From contig JACJZD010000004.1 of assembly GCA_020635795.1 (NCBI GenBank), forward strand, positions 1 through 64,000: a stretch of 64,000 bases of DNA, written 5' to 3'. The position numbers and the translations under genes were made by a program. Position 1 is the first letter of the stretch; each line of letters begins with the position of its first letter. Positions 25,172 through 33,023 of this stretch are shown here, one piece after another. Source of the DNA: Flavobacteriales bacterium. Lineage in GTDB: Bacteria > Bacteroidota > Bacteroidia > Flavobacteriales_E > Vicingaceae. The notes beneath the pieces were generated by a model that saw only the letters and a program-made list of their open reading frames with translations, did not search any database and was not told the origin of the DNA.

Positions 25172-25247
25172 TGGTGGTGCCTCCAGGAATCGAACCAGGG
25201 ACACAAGGATTTTCAGTCCTTTGCTCTACCGACTGAGCTAAGGCACC
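25172..25247 (-). tRNA. tRNA-Phe (anticodon GAA)
   Basis: The minus strand folds as a full cloverleaf of 76 nt with acceptor stem GGTGCCT/AGGCACC, discriminator A and an encoded CCA. The D arm is GCTC...GAGC, the anticodon stem AAGGA/TCCTT with loop CTGAAAA (anticodon GAA), and the T-loop TTCGATT. The T-stem is CCTGG on both sides, leaving a U-U mismatch at 51-63. A partial copy lies 400 bp downstream. Confidence 0.93.
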
Positions 25248-25263
25248 AGTTATTTACGGTCGG

Positions 25264-25292
25264 CAAATGTATTAAAATAAATCAATCATCAA
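25264..25292 (-). promoter_or_regulatory. tRNA-Phe promoter, TTG-N18-TACATTTG
   Basis: On the minus strand TTG (25292-25290) is followed after 18 bp by TACATTTG (25271-25264), a good match to the Bacteroidota sigma-A consensus TTG/TAnnTTTG. The tRNA 5' end is 16 bp further on. Confidence 0.65.
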
Positions 25293-25355
25293 AAAAAAAA
25301 TGGATACAATTTGTACTTTTGATGTTCAATTTAGGTCTTAAGCATTGAAAATCAA

Positions 25356-26087
25356 TTGAATTTAGTCATCGACATAGGCAACACATTGGTTAAATTAGCC
25401 GTGTTCAACAAAAATGAACTCATTTTTAACAAAAATTATGATTCATTAACACCTTTAGAGGTGCAAGAAATCCTTAAACGGTTTAATATTGTTCATTCAA
25501 TAATTTCTAATGTGCGAAATACTGACATCAATTTAGAAAATTTGTTGAATACAAGCACAAACTTTTATCAACTAAACGAACAAACTTTATTGCCTTTTCA
25601 AAATTTATATGCTACACCAACCACTTTGGGTAAAGACCGCATGGCTTTAATTGCAGCAGCATGTAATTTATTTCCACAACGAAACGTTTTAGTGGTTGAT
25701 ATGGGAACTTGTATTACTTACGATGTTGTAACAGCAGATAAAAAATATTTAGGAGGTGCTATTTCTCCGGGACTAAACATGAGGTTTAAAGCCTTAAACC
25801 AATTCACAGGCAATTTACCTTTGGTTGAATTTACCGAAAACGAAAAGCCAAATTTAATAGGAGATTCAACAATCAACTCCATAACATCGGGAGTTTATAA
25901 TGGTGTTAAAACCGAATTGGAAGGCACCATTGCTAGTTATAACAAGCAATACGAAAATATTCAGGTGGTTTTAACAGGAGGAAATGCCGAAATGTTTGAT
26001 TTAGAATCAAAAAATCGCATCTTTGCAGACAAATTTTTTCTGCTGAAAGGATTAAACGAAATTTTAGAATATAATGCAAAAAATTAG
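25356..26087 (+). CDS. coaX: Type III pantothenate kinase
   Basis: CoaX phosphorylates pantothenate in the first step of coenzyme A synthesis and, unlike CoaA, is not feedback inhibited. The 243-residue protein has the ASKHA phosphate-binding motif at its N-terminus (LVIDIGNTLVKLAVF), the second phosphate motif VVDMGTCITYDVV, the segment GGAISPGLNMR and GDSTINSITSG. The start is TTG at 25356, since no ATG fits the N-terminal motif. The stop overlaps the next gene by 14 bp, placing coaX first in a run of envelope genes up to 32.9 kb. Confidence 0.95.
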   Translation: MNLVIDIGNTLVKLAVFNKNELIFNKNYDSLTPLEVQEILKRFNIVHSIISNVRNTDINLENLLNTSTNFYQLNEQTLLPFQNLYATPTTLGKDRMALIAAACNLFPQRNVLVVDMGTCITYDVVTADKKYLGGAISPGLNMRFKALNQFTGNLPLVEFTENEKPNLIGDSTINSITSGVYNGVKTELEGTIASYNKQYENIQVVLTGGNAEMFDLESKNRIFADKFFLLKGLNEILEYNAKN

Positions 26088-27378
26088 TAGGGTTTTAGTG
26101 TTTTTGATGGTAGCTTTTTTAGGTGTTGAGGGTTTTTCTCAAGCCACTACTAATTCGCCATATTCTCGTTTCGGAATAGGTCTTTTACGCTCCGAAAGCT
26201 TTAATCAAAACTTTGGCTTAGGAGGAACAGGTATAGGTTTACGTTCTTACAACAACATCAATTTAATCAATCCAGCTTCGTATTCCGAAGTTACTATTAC
26301 TACCTTCGAAGTGGCTGGAACAAATAATGCCTTATGGTTGTCTGATGGTAAACAAACACAGTACAACAATAATCCACACATCAATTATTTAGCTTTTGCC
26401 TTTCCAGTTATTAGTAACAAATGGGGTATGGCTTTTGGAGCTAAACCATACTCGAGCGTTGGTTATAATTATAACACAGTTCAAGCCGATTCTATTGCTG
26501 GTAATGTAAGCTATTATTACCAAGGCGATGGAGGTATCACTAAAGTGTTTTTTGGGAATGCCTTGAAATTTAAAATTGACTCGACATCGAGTATTTCTGC
26601 TGGACATAATCTATCTTTTTTGTTTGGAAACATTAATGCAGATAAAAAAATTATTTTAGGTAGTGTGTCAAATTCATTCAATCTGTGGGAAGTTACCAAT
26701 AGCCATTTAGCCGATTTTACTTCCGATTTTGGGTTGCAATATCAAAAAACATTTACTAATGCAAAAGACGAAAAATACTTTTTAACCATTGGGGCAACTT
26801 ATGCGTTAGGAGCAGATTTAAAGACAAAAAGAACACATAATGTGAGAACATTTACTGGTAATATCGATTTTGGAGCAATAAAAGATACTGTTGAATATGT
26901 TGCAGATGCAAATGATGTAACATCTATACCTTCTCGCTTGGGTGGTGGTATTGCATTAGAAAAAGCTAACAAATGGACTTTGGCAGTAGATTTTAAAACC
27001 ATTAATTACGGAGATATCAAATCAACAGAGCCAAATGTAAGTTTCAAAAACAATTATACGATTTCTTCTGGTTTTGAGTTTATTCCTAAGTACGATGCGT
27101 TTAATAATTATTTTAAACGAGTAAAATATAAATTCGGCGCTAGATACTCAACTGCTTATTTATCAATAAATAATACAGATATTACAGAGTATGGCATAAC
27201 TTTTGGGATAGGTTTGCCAATCAAACGAACTGACACCTCGATGCCTGGTTTAAATTTAGGAATCGAATATGGTAACAGAGGTGTTGAAAGTAATGGTTTA
27301 GTAAAAGAAACATTTGTCAACTTTAATGTTGGAATAACAATAAACGACAGATGGTTTATAAAAAGAAAATACGATTAA
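26074..27378 (+). CDS. Outer-membrane beta-barrel protein
   Basis: This 434-residue protein has a signal peptide (VLVFLMVAFLGVEGFSQ) and begins its mature part with NSPYSRFGIGLL, a pattern I associate with Bacteroidota outer-membrane proteins encoded next to coaX. The body has many amphipathic strands, including repeated GAKPYSSVGYNY and FGIGLPIKR-like turns, consistent with a FadL-like 14-stranded barrel. It starts within the end of coaX and is followed by the TPR gene after 18 bp. The ligand is not known. Confidence 0.82.
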   Translation: MQKISRVLVFLMVAFLGVEGFSQATTNSPYSRFGIGLLRSESFNQNFGLGGTGIGLRSYNNINLINPASYSEVTITTFEVAGTNNALWLSDGKQTQYNNNPHINYLAFAFPVISNKWGMAFGAKPYSSVGYNYNTVQADSIAGNVSYYYQGDGGITKVFFGNALKFKIDSTSSISAGHNLSFLFGNINADKKIILGSVSNSFNLWEVTNSHLADFTSDFGLQYQKTFTNAKDEKYFLTIGATYALGADLKTKRTHNVRTFTGNIDFGAIKDTVEYVADANDVTSIPSRLGGGIALEKANKWTLAVDFKTINYGDIKSTEPNVSFKNNYTISSGFEFIPKYDAFNNYFKRVKYKFGARYSTAYLSINNTDITEYGITFGIGLPIKRTDTSMPGLNLGIEYGNRGVESNGLVKETFVNFNVGITINDRWFIKRKYD

Positions 27379-27396
27379 GAATAAAAACAGATTGAA

Positions 27397-28677
27397 ATGA
27401 GAAAGTTAACATTAACATTAGTAGCAATAGCAATAGCAAGTTTAACCTTTGCACAAGGTAAATACGGTAAAACTCCCGAAGATAGTATTGTTTGTATCGA
27501 AAGTTTAATTTATAAAGATTATTTAAAAAGCGACCCAGCTTTAGCAATGAGCTTATGGAAAAAGGCTTACAAAACTTGTCCTGAGTCTCAGTTAACGCTT
27601 TATATTAATGGTGTTAAAATGTATCAAGATTTAATTAGAGATGCAAAAGACGCAAAAACCCAACAAGCTTATAAAGATACCATGTATTCTATTTTTGACC
27701 AACGTATTGCTGTATTTGGTGATGAAGCAAAAGTATTGGGTATTAAAGGTCAAACCATGTTAGTATTTAGTAAAAATGAAACACAAGCTACATTTGACGT
27801 GTTAAATAAAGCAATTGATTTAGGTAAAAACGAAACTGAGCCAGGAACAATGGTTGCTGTTATGTTTGCCGTAGTTAATTTGGAGAAAGATGGAAAAAAA
27901 GCAAAATCTGATGTAGTTGAAATGTACGAGAAATGTTTAGACATTATTGCTAAAAACACTGATGATAGTTATGGCGAAGCACAGAAAAAAGTAGAAGCGT
28001 TAGCTGCTCCATATTTAGATTGCGAAATATTAGTACCTATGGCTGAAAAAAACTTCGAAGCTAATAAAGGTAATGTAGATTGGTTAAGAAGAACCATGAA
28101 ACTGTTACGTTACAAAAAATGTTACGATGCTGCTGTTTTTGCTAAAGTTGCTGAATCATATTTTGCTCTTGAACCAAGTGCAGAAGGAGCAGAAGGAATG
28201 GGTAAATTATTTTTAGGCAAAAAAGACTATACTAAAGCTATCGAGTTCTTTAATAAAGCTGCAGAGATGTCTCAAAAAGATGAAGAAAAAGCTCAATTTA
28301 TGTTGAGTATTGCAGAAGCTTATTTATATGCAAAAAACTACTCTTCAGCACGTAGTTATGCAAATAAAGCATTAGCACTAAAAAGTAATTTAGGTGATGC
28401 TTACATTGTAATTGGTGATGCTTATTTATACAGTGCAAGTTCTTGTGATGATGGAGAGTTAGGTAAATGGGGTGCGTACTGGGCAGCAGTGGATAAATAC
28501 CAAAAAGCAAGATCTGTTGACGAAGCAGCAGGAGAAGAAGCAAATAAAAAAATAGCAAGAGTTTCTTCTAGTTTCCCAACAACCAAAGATTTGTTCTTTT
28601 ATGGTAAACAAAAAGGCGATGCTTATACCGTTGCTTGTTGGATAAACGAAGGTACATCTGTTAGAACAAGTGATTAA
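27397..28677 (+). CDS. Secreted tetratricopeptide-repeat protein
   Basis: This 426-residue protein has a signal peptide (MRKLTLTLVAIAIASLTFAQG), followed by helical repeats. The clearest TPR units lie in the last 180 residues (AMGKLFLGKKDYTKAIEFFNKAAEMS, then AEAYLYAKNYSSARSYANKALAL). TPR proteins of this kind usually hold together envelope complexes. The stop overlaps the lptC start (TAATG), which implies coupled translation with LPS transport. No enzymatic motif is visible. Confidence 0.87.
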   Translation: MRKLTLTLVAIAIASLTFAQGKYGKTPEDSIVCIESLIYKDYLKSDPALAMSLWKKAYKTCPESQLTLYINGVKMYQDLIRDAKDAKTQQAYKDTMYSIFDQRIAVFGDEAKVLGIKGQTMLVFSKNETQATFDVLNKAIDLGKNETEPGTMVAVMFAVVNLEKDGKKAKSDVVEMYEKCLDIIAKNTDDSYGEAQKKVEALAAPYLDCEILVPMAEKNFEANKGNVDWLRRTMKLLRYKKCYDAAVFAKVAESYFALEPSAEGAEGMGKLFLGKKDYTKAIEFFNKAAEMSQKDEEKAQFMLSIAEAYLYAKNYSSARSYANKALALKSNLGDAYIVIGDAYLYSASSCDDGELGKWGAYWAAVDKYQKARSVDEAAGEEANKKIARVSSSFPTTKDLFFYGKQKGDAYTVACWINEGTSVRTSD

Positions 28678-29246
28678 TGATAAATAAAATTTTCATTCAT
28701 ATAAGTAAAGTAATCCCGATTATATTAATCGGGATTCTTTGTTCATGTGAAAATAATATGGATGAAGTTAATGCGCTTACGAATAAAGTTAAAGAGCCTA
28801 TTCGAAGAGGTAAAAATGTAGAGTTGATTTATTCAGAGAATGCCAATGTAAAAGTAAAGGTAAATGCTCCGTTACTTGAAGAATATGCTGGAGAAGACAA
28901 TTACACTGAAATGACCAAAGGAATCGAAGTCAATTTTTTTGATTCGCTTAAAAACGTGACTACTACTTTAACATCAAATTATGCAATACATAGAGCTTCT
29001 AAAAACATCATGGAAGCCAAAAACGATGTAGTAGTTACAAACGAAAAAGGAGATAAGTTAAATACCGAACATTTGATTTGGTTTCAAGATTCTGCTAAAA
29101 TTTTCACCAATGAGTTTGTAAAAATTACTACGAAAGATGAAATTATTATGGGAGAAGGGTTGGAGTCGAATGAGAAGTTTACCAAGTATAAAATCTTAAA
29201 GATTAAAGGAACTATTAACCTGAAAGACGAAGAAATAAATCAATAA
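28677..29246 (+). CDS. lptC: LPS export ABC transporter periplasmic protein LptC
   Basis: LptC carries lipopolysaccharide from the LptBFG complex to LptA. The 189-residue protein has an N-terminal lipoprotein-type signal with lipobox LCSC (Cys24), as usual for LptC of Bacteroidota. A beta-jellyroll region follows (VELIYSENANVKVKVNAPLLEEY, ending KFTKYKILKIKGTINL). Its signal-peptide codons contain an 11-bp inverted repeat (28712-28736) of the CCCGAT type. No other lpt genes are in the window. Confidence 0.88.
   Translation: MINKIFIHISKVIPIILIGILCSCENNMDEVNALTNKVKEPIRRGKNVELIYSENANVKVKVNAPLLEEYAGEDNYTEMTKGIEVNFFDSLKNVTTTLTSNYAIHRASKNIMEAKNDVVVTNEKGDKLNTEHLIWFQDSAKIFTNEFVKITTKDEIIMGEGLESNEKFTKYKILKIKGTINLKDEEINQ
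28712..28736. repeat. CCCGAT-type inverted repeat inside lptC
   Basis: AATCCCGATTA (28712-28722) and TAATCGGGATT (28726-28736) are perfect complements around TAT. The hairpin lies in the codons for the LptC signal peptide (PIILIGI). The same CCCGAT/ATCGGG word is found in the palindromes at 5234 and 61573. Confidence 0.75.
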
Positions 29247-29254
29247 ATAAAACG

Positions 29255-29455
29255 ATGCAAAAAGTAATACGATTTTTAGAACTAATGTGGCTGTTAATAG
29301 CGGTGTTTTGTATAATAATAGGTACATATAAGCTTTTTACTAACCCTGATATTGCTGATGCGTTGTTTTTCTATATTTTTTGTGGATTAGCTGTTATACT
29401 TTACTTTTTACGAAGAAGACAGCGAAAAAACATGGAAAACTCCTCACAACAGTAA
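29255..29455 (+). CDS. Small two-helix membrane protein
   Basis: The 66-residue product has two hydrophobic helices (LMWLLIAVFCIIIGTYKLF and ALFFYIFCGLAVILYFLR), joined by TNPDIAD and ending in a basic tail (RRRQRKNMEN). It starts 8 bp after lptC and precedes the CNNM gene, so it is very likely part of the same transcript. The family is unknown to me, but its place between lptC and the CNNM gene suggests an envelope role. Confidence 0.72.
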   Translation: MQKVIRFLELMWLLIAVFCIIIGTYKLFTNPDIADALFFYIFCGLAVILYFLRRRQRKNMENSSQQ

Positions 29456-29497
29456 AAAAATGATTTATTTTGATGCTGTAATTATGTCAAAACACAA

Positions 29498-30754
29498 ATG
29501 ACCATTAGTTTAATTTACGTTTTAATTGCCATTTTCTTTTCAGCTTTTTTTTCGGGAATGGAAATTGCCTTTATTTCTGCCAACCGTTTAAAAATAGAGT
29601 TAGAAAAAAAACAAGGCGATTTTTCAGCTAAAATTCTTTCAAGTTTTATACAAAAACCCGCAAGTTTTATTGGGGCCATGTTAATTGGCAACAACATCGC
29701 ATTGGTTGTTTATAGTATAATGATGTCGCAATTGCTAGAACCACATATTTTGGTTTATACCAAAAGCGAAACAGTGGTTTTGTTAGTTCAAACATTAATT
29801 TCAACCTTAATAGTATTGTTTTTTGCAGAGTTTTTACCAAAGGCACTACTTCGTATAAACCCAAATTTTGCCTTAAAAGTTGCGGCAATTCCGTTAAAAT
29901 TAATCTATTTGGTGTTGTTTCCTTTTACTTACGTGACCAGTAAAATTTCTAATGGAATTCTATTTTTGTTTAAAGTAGATACTTCTAATAGTAGCTTGGC
30001 ATTTACAAAAGTAGATTTGGAGCATTTTGTTATGGATATCCAAGAGAGACAAGAGAGCGGAGAAGAAATTGAACACGAAATCCAAATTTTTAAAAATGCA
30101 TTGGAGTTTACCGATGTAAAAGCCCGTGAATGCATGATTCACCGAACCGAAATAATTGCAATGGATATTAATGATTCTATTGAAGAATTGAATCAAAAAT
30201 TTATAGAAACCGAACTTTCCAAGATATTGATTTATAGAGATTCTATCGATAATATTATTGGTTACGTTCATTCTATTGAATTATTTAAACGACCAGAAAG
30301 TATCAAGTCGATTTTGTTGCCCATTTCAATTGTTCCTGAATCGATGTTGGCAAGCGAAATTTTAAAACAGTTTATTAATCAGCGTAGGAGTATGGCGGTG
30401 GTAGTTGATGAATTTGGAGGAACATCTGGCGTTATTACTACCGAAGATATTATTGAAGAAATTTTTGGGGAGATTGATGATGAGCATGATGTGGAGGAAT
30501 TAATCGATAAACAATTGGATGATAACACGTATCAATTTTCTGCTAAAACAGAAATAGACTACATCAACGATAAATATAAACTAGAATTACCTGAATCTGA
30601 AGAATATGAAACTTTAGGGGGATTAATCTTTTATTATCACGAAAGTATACCTGAAAAAGACGATAAAATTTTCATTGAAAAATTTGTTTTAACTATAGAC
30701 GAAGTAAGCAACAATAAAATAGAATTAATTACCCTTCAAATTTCTGATGAATAA
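29498..30754 (+). CDS. CNNM/CorC-family transporter (hemolysin family)
   Basis: This 418-residue protein has an N-terminal DUF21/CNNM membrane domain with about four helices (FFSAFFSGMEIAFISANRLKIELEKK is the family start). A pair of CBS domains follows at about residues 200-330, then a CorC_HlyC C-terminal domain near 340-415. The motif VDEFGGTSGVITTEDIIEEIFGEIDDEHD is strongly conserved. CNNM proteins handle magnesium or other divalent ions; the older hemolysin label is misleading. It sits in the coaX-ppiD run. Confidence 0.93.
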   Translation: MTISLIYVLIAIFFSAFFSGMEIAFISANRLKIELEKKQGDFSAKILSSFIQKPASFIGAMLIGNNIALVVYSIMMSQLLEPHILVYTKSETVVLLVQTLISTLIVLFFAEFLPKALLRINPNFALKVAAIPLKLIYLVLFPFTYVTSKISNGILFLFKVDTSNSSLAFTKVDLEHFVMDIQERQESGEEIEHEIQIFKNALEFTDVKARECMIHRTEIIAMDINDSIEELNQKFIETELSKILIYRDSIDNIIGYVHSIELFKRPESIKSILLPISIVPESMLASEILKQFINQRRSMAVVVDEFGGTSGVITTEDIIEEIFGEIDDEHDVEELIDKQLDDNTYQFSAKTEIDYINDKYKLELPESEEYETLGGLIFYYHESIPEKDDKIFIEKFVLTIDEVSNNKIELITLQISDE

Positions 30755-30847
30755 GAACTGAGGGAGTGTTTTAAACTACTTTTGAAAATAAAAAAATAAT
30801 CACAAATAATAAACAAAAAACTGCTTTTATATTTCGAGCAACAATCG

Positions 30848-30855
30848 TATATTCG
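30848..30855 (+). promoter_or_regulatory. Candidate -7 element TATATTCG before the PpiD-like gene
   Basis: TATATTCGC lies 22 bp before the ATG. The same TAnATTCGC form is found before ffh (1244-1251). It departs from TAnnTTTG at one base, and no TTG lies at the expected -33 place. This could give the PpiD-like gene its own promoter. Confidence 0.3.
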
Positions 30856-30877
30856 CAGCCCAAATATTTTTTAGAAA

Positions 30878-32950
30878 ATGGCAGTAATAGGAAAAATTAG
30901 AGAAAAATCAGCGTTATTGTTGATTGTTATAGGTGTAGCGATGTTAGCTTTTATCTTAGGTGACTTGTTCCAATCAGGACAATCATTTTTTGGTGGCGAC
31001 AACAATGTTGGTGAAATAGGAGAAGATAAAATCTCTGCAATTGATTTCAATAACCAATACGAAGTGGCTATTAGCAGATGGGAGATGCAAAATAAATCTA
31101 CTGCAAATGAGCAAGTTAGAGAGTCATTGTTGGAGCAGGTATGGAATGATATTATTAGAGAAAAAGTGGTGGTAAGCCAAATTAATGAATTAGGTATTGC
31201 GGTTTCTCCACAAGAATTATTTGATATGATTCAAGGTAATGAGCCACATCCTCAAGTAAAACAAGCATTTTCTAATCCTCAAACAGGAGAGTTTAGTCCT
31301 GCACAAGTTTTACAATTCTTAAAAAGTTTAGAAACAATGCCTGTTGAAAATAAAAATCAATGGTTATTGTTTGAAGATGGTATTCAAAAAGAAAGAGTGA
31401 CTTCAAAATATTTTAACTTGATTAAAAAAGGGTTTTATGCTCCACAAGCTTTTGCTAAAAGAGTTTACAACGAGCAAACCGAAAAACGTAACATCAAATT
31501 TGTTGCAAAAAGATATTTTACAGTTCCTGATAGTACGGTAACAGTTACAGATGCTGAAAAATTAGCATACTATAAAGAACATAAAAACGAATACAAACAA
31601 GATGCATCTAGAACGATAGAGTATGTTAAGTTTGACGTAACTCCATCAGCTGTTGATATTGAGGAAGCAAGAAAATGGATGGTTGAAGCTGTAGAAGAAT
31701 TTAAAGCATCTACCAACGATTCTGCGTATGTAATGTTTAACTCTGATGTTCCATTTGATGCTAATTACTATACGCAAGATAATATGCCTTATGTTGAAGA
31801 TTCTAATTTCTTTAATGTTGAAGTAGGTACAGTTTCTGAGCTTTTTGAAGAAGATAATTCTTTTGTTTTAGCAAAATTAGTTAATACAAAATTGGTTTCT
31901 GACTCAGTAAAAGCAAGACACATTTTGTTGAAAGTTGCTCAACCAGGTGATTCAACTGCATATTTTAAATTGGATAGTATTAAAACAGTTATTCAAAAAG
32001 GTGGTAAGTTCGATGAATTGGCAAAAGCAATGTCAGAAGATGTTGGTTCAGCAATTGAAGGTGGAGATTTAGGTTGGTTTAGAGAAGGTCAGATGGTTCC
32101 TGAGTTTAACGATGCTTGTTTTAATGGTAAAAAGGGTGATTTAACAATAGTACAAACACAATTTGGATTTCACTTAATTGAAATTACTGGCCAAGGAGAT
32201 AAAGTGAAAAAAGTTCAAGTTGCTAAATTGTATAGAGCTATTGAGCCTAGTAACGCGACATTTGATGAGGTTTTCGCAAAAGCTAGTGGCTTTTATTCAG
32301 CAAATAGTTCCTCAGAGAACTTTACTAAATCAACTGAAGATGGTGAGTTTATGAAACGAATTGCTGAAGTTAAAGCAAGTGATAAAACAATTGCCGGATT
32401 AGATTCTCCTAGAGAATTAATTAGATGGGCTTACAAAAATGAAAAAGGTGAAGTTTCTGCACCATTTCAATTCGGACAAAGTTTTGTTGTAGCTCATTTA
32501 GCCGAAGTAAAAGAAGAAGGAATAGCTCCAATGGAACAAGTTGAGATTCAAGTAGAATTGGGTGCTAAGAAAATGAAAAAAGTAGAAATGTTTACCAAAG
32601 AAATGTCAGGATTTAAATCGTTAGATGAATTGGCTGCTAAAATTGGTGGACAAGTAGAATCTACAGCTGATGTTACTTTTGCTAGTTTTTCAGTTCCGTT
32701 TTTAGGAAATGAACCAAGAATTTTGGGAGTTATACCTACTTTACAAAAAGGACAGTTAAGTGTTCCAATTGAAGGAAAAGCTGGAGTGTTTGTTGTTTTT
32801 GTAGAAGAAGTTGTTCCAGCTCCAGAAATAAAAGATTTTGCTCCTTATAAAGTTCAATTAGAACAAATGTATTCTAATAATGCTAGTAAAGCATACGAAG
32901 CTCTACAAAGCAAATTTGGAGTGAAAGACGAAAGATATAAATTCTATTAA
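30878..32950 (+). CDS. ppiD: PpiD-like periplasmic chaperone, parvulin peptidyl-prolyl isomerase
   Basis: This 690-residue protein has one N-terminal membrane anchor (LLLIVIGVAMLAFILGDLF), a SurA-type N-terminal chaperone domain and a parvulin domain at about 342-435 (SVKARHILLKV...GGDLGWFREGQMVPEFNDACF...TQFGFHLIEI). The topology matches PpiD, which helps fold outer-membrane and secreted proteins after Sec export. A second, weaker PpiC-like part may follow. A terminator comes straight after the stop, so this is the last gene of the coaX run. Confidence 0.9.
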   Translation: MAVIGKIREKSALLLIVIGVAMLAFILGDLFQSGQSFFGGDNNVGEIGEDKISAIDFNNQYEVAISRWEMQNKSTANEQVRESLLEQVWNDIIREKVVVSQINELGIAVSPQELFDMIQGNEPHPQVKQAFSNPQTGEFSPAQVLQFLKSLETMPVENKNQWLLFEDGIQKERVTSKYFNLIKKGFYAPQAFAKRVYNEQTEKRNIKFVAKRYFTVPDSTVTVTDAEKLAYYKEHKNEYKQDASRTIEYVKFDVTPSAVDIEEARKWMVEAVEEFKASTNDSAYVMFNSDVPFDANYYTQDNMPYVEDSNFFNVEVGTVSELFEEDNSFVLAKLVNTKLVSDSVKARHILLKVAQPGDSTAYFKLDSIKTVIQKGGKFDELAKAMSEDVGSAIEGGDLGWFREGQMVPEFNDACFNGKKGDLTIVQTQFGFHLIEITGQGDKVKKVQVAKLYRAIEPSNATFDEVFAKASGFYSANSSSENFTKSTEDGEFMKRIAEVKASDKTIAGLDSPRELIRWAYKNEKGEVSAPFQFGQSFVVAHLAEVKEEGIAPMEQVEIQVELGAKKMKKVEMFTKEMSGFKSLDELAAKIGGQVESTADVTFASFSVPFLGNEPRILGVIPTLQKGQLSVPIEGKAGVFVVFVEEVVPAPEIKDFAPYKVQLEQMYSNNASKAYEALQSKFGVKDERYKFY

Positions 32951-32957
32951 TATATTT

Positions 32958-32988
32958 AAAAGCCTCATTTTTAATGAGGCTTTTTTAT
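32958..32988 (+). terminator. Terminator after the PpiD-like gene
   Basis: AAAGCCTCATT and AATGAGGCTT form a stem around TTT, followed by a T-run. It ends the coaX-ppiD transcription unit. Confidence 0.85.
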
Positions 32989-33023
32989 TTGTATAATTTT
33001 GTAAAACATCAATTTTAAATACC

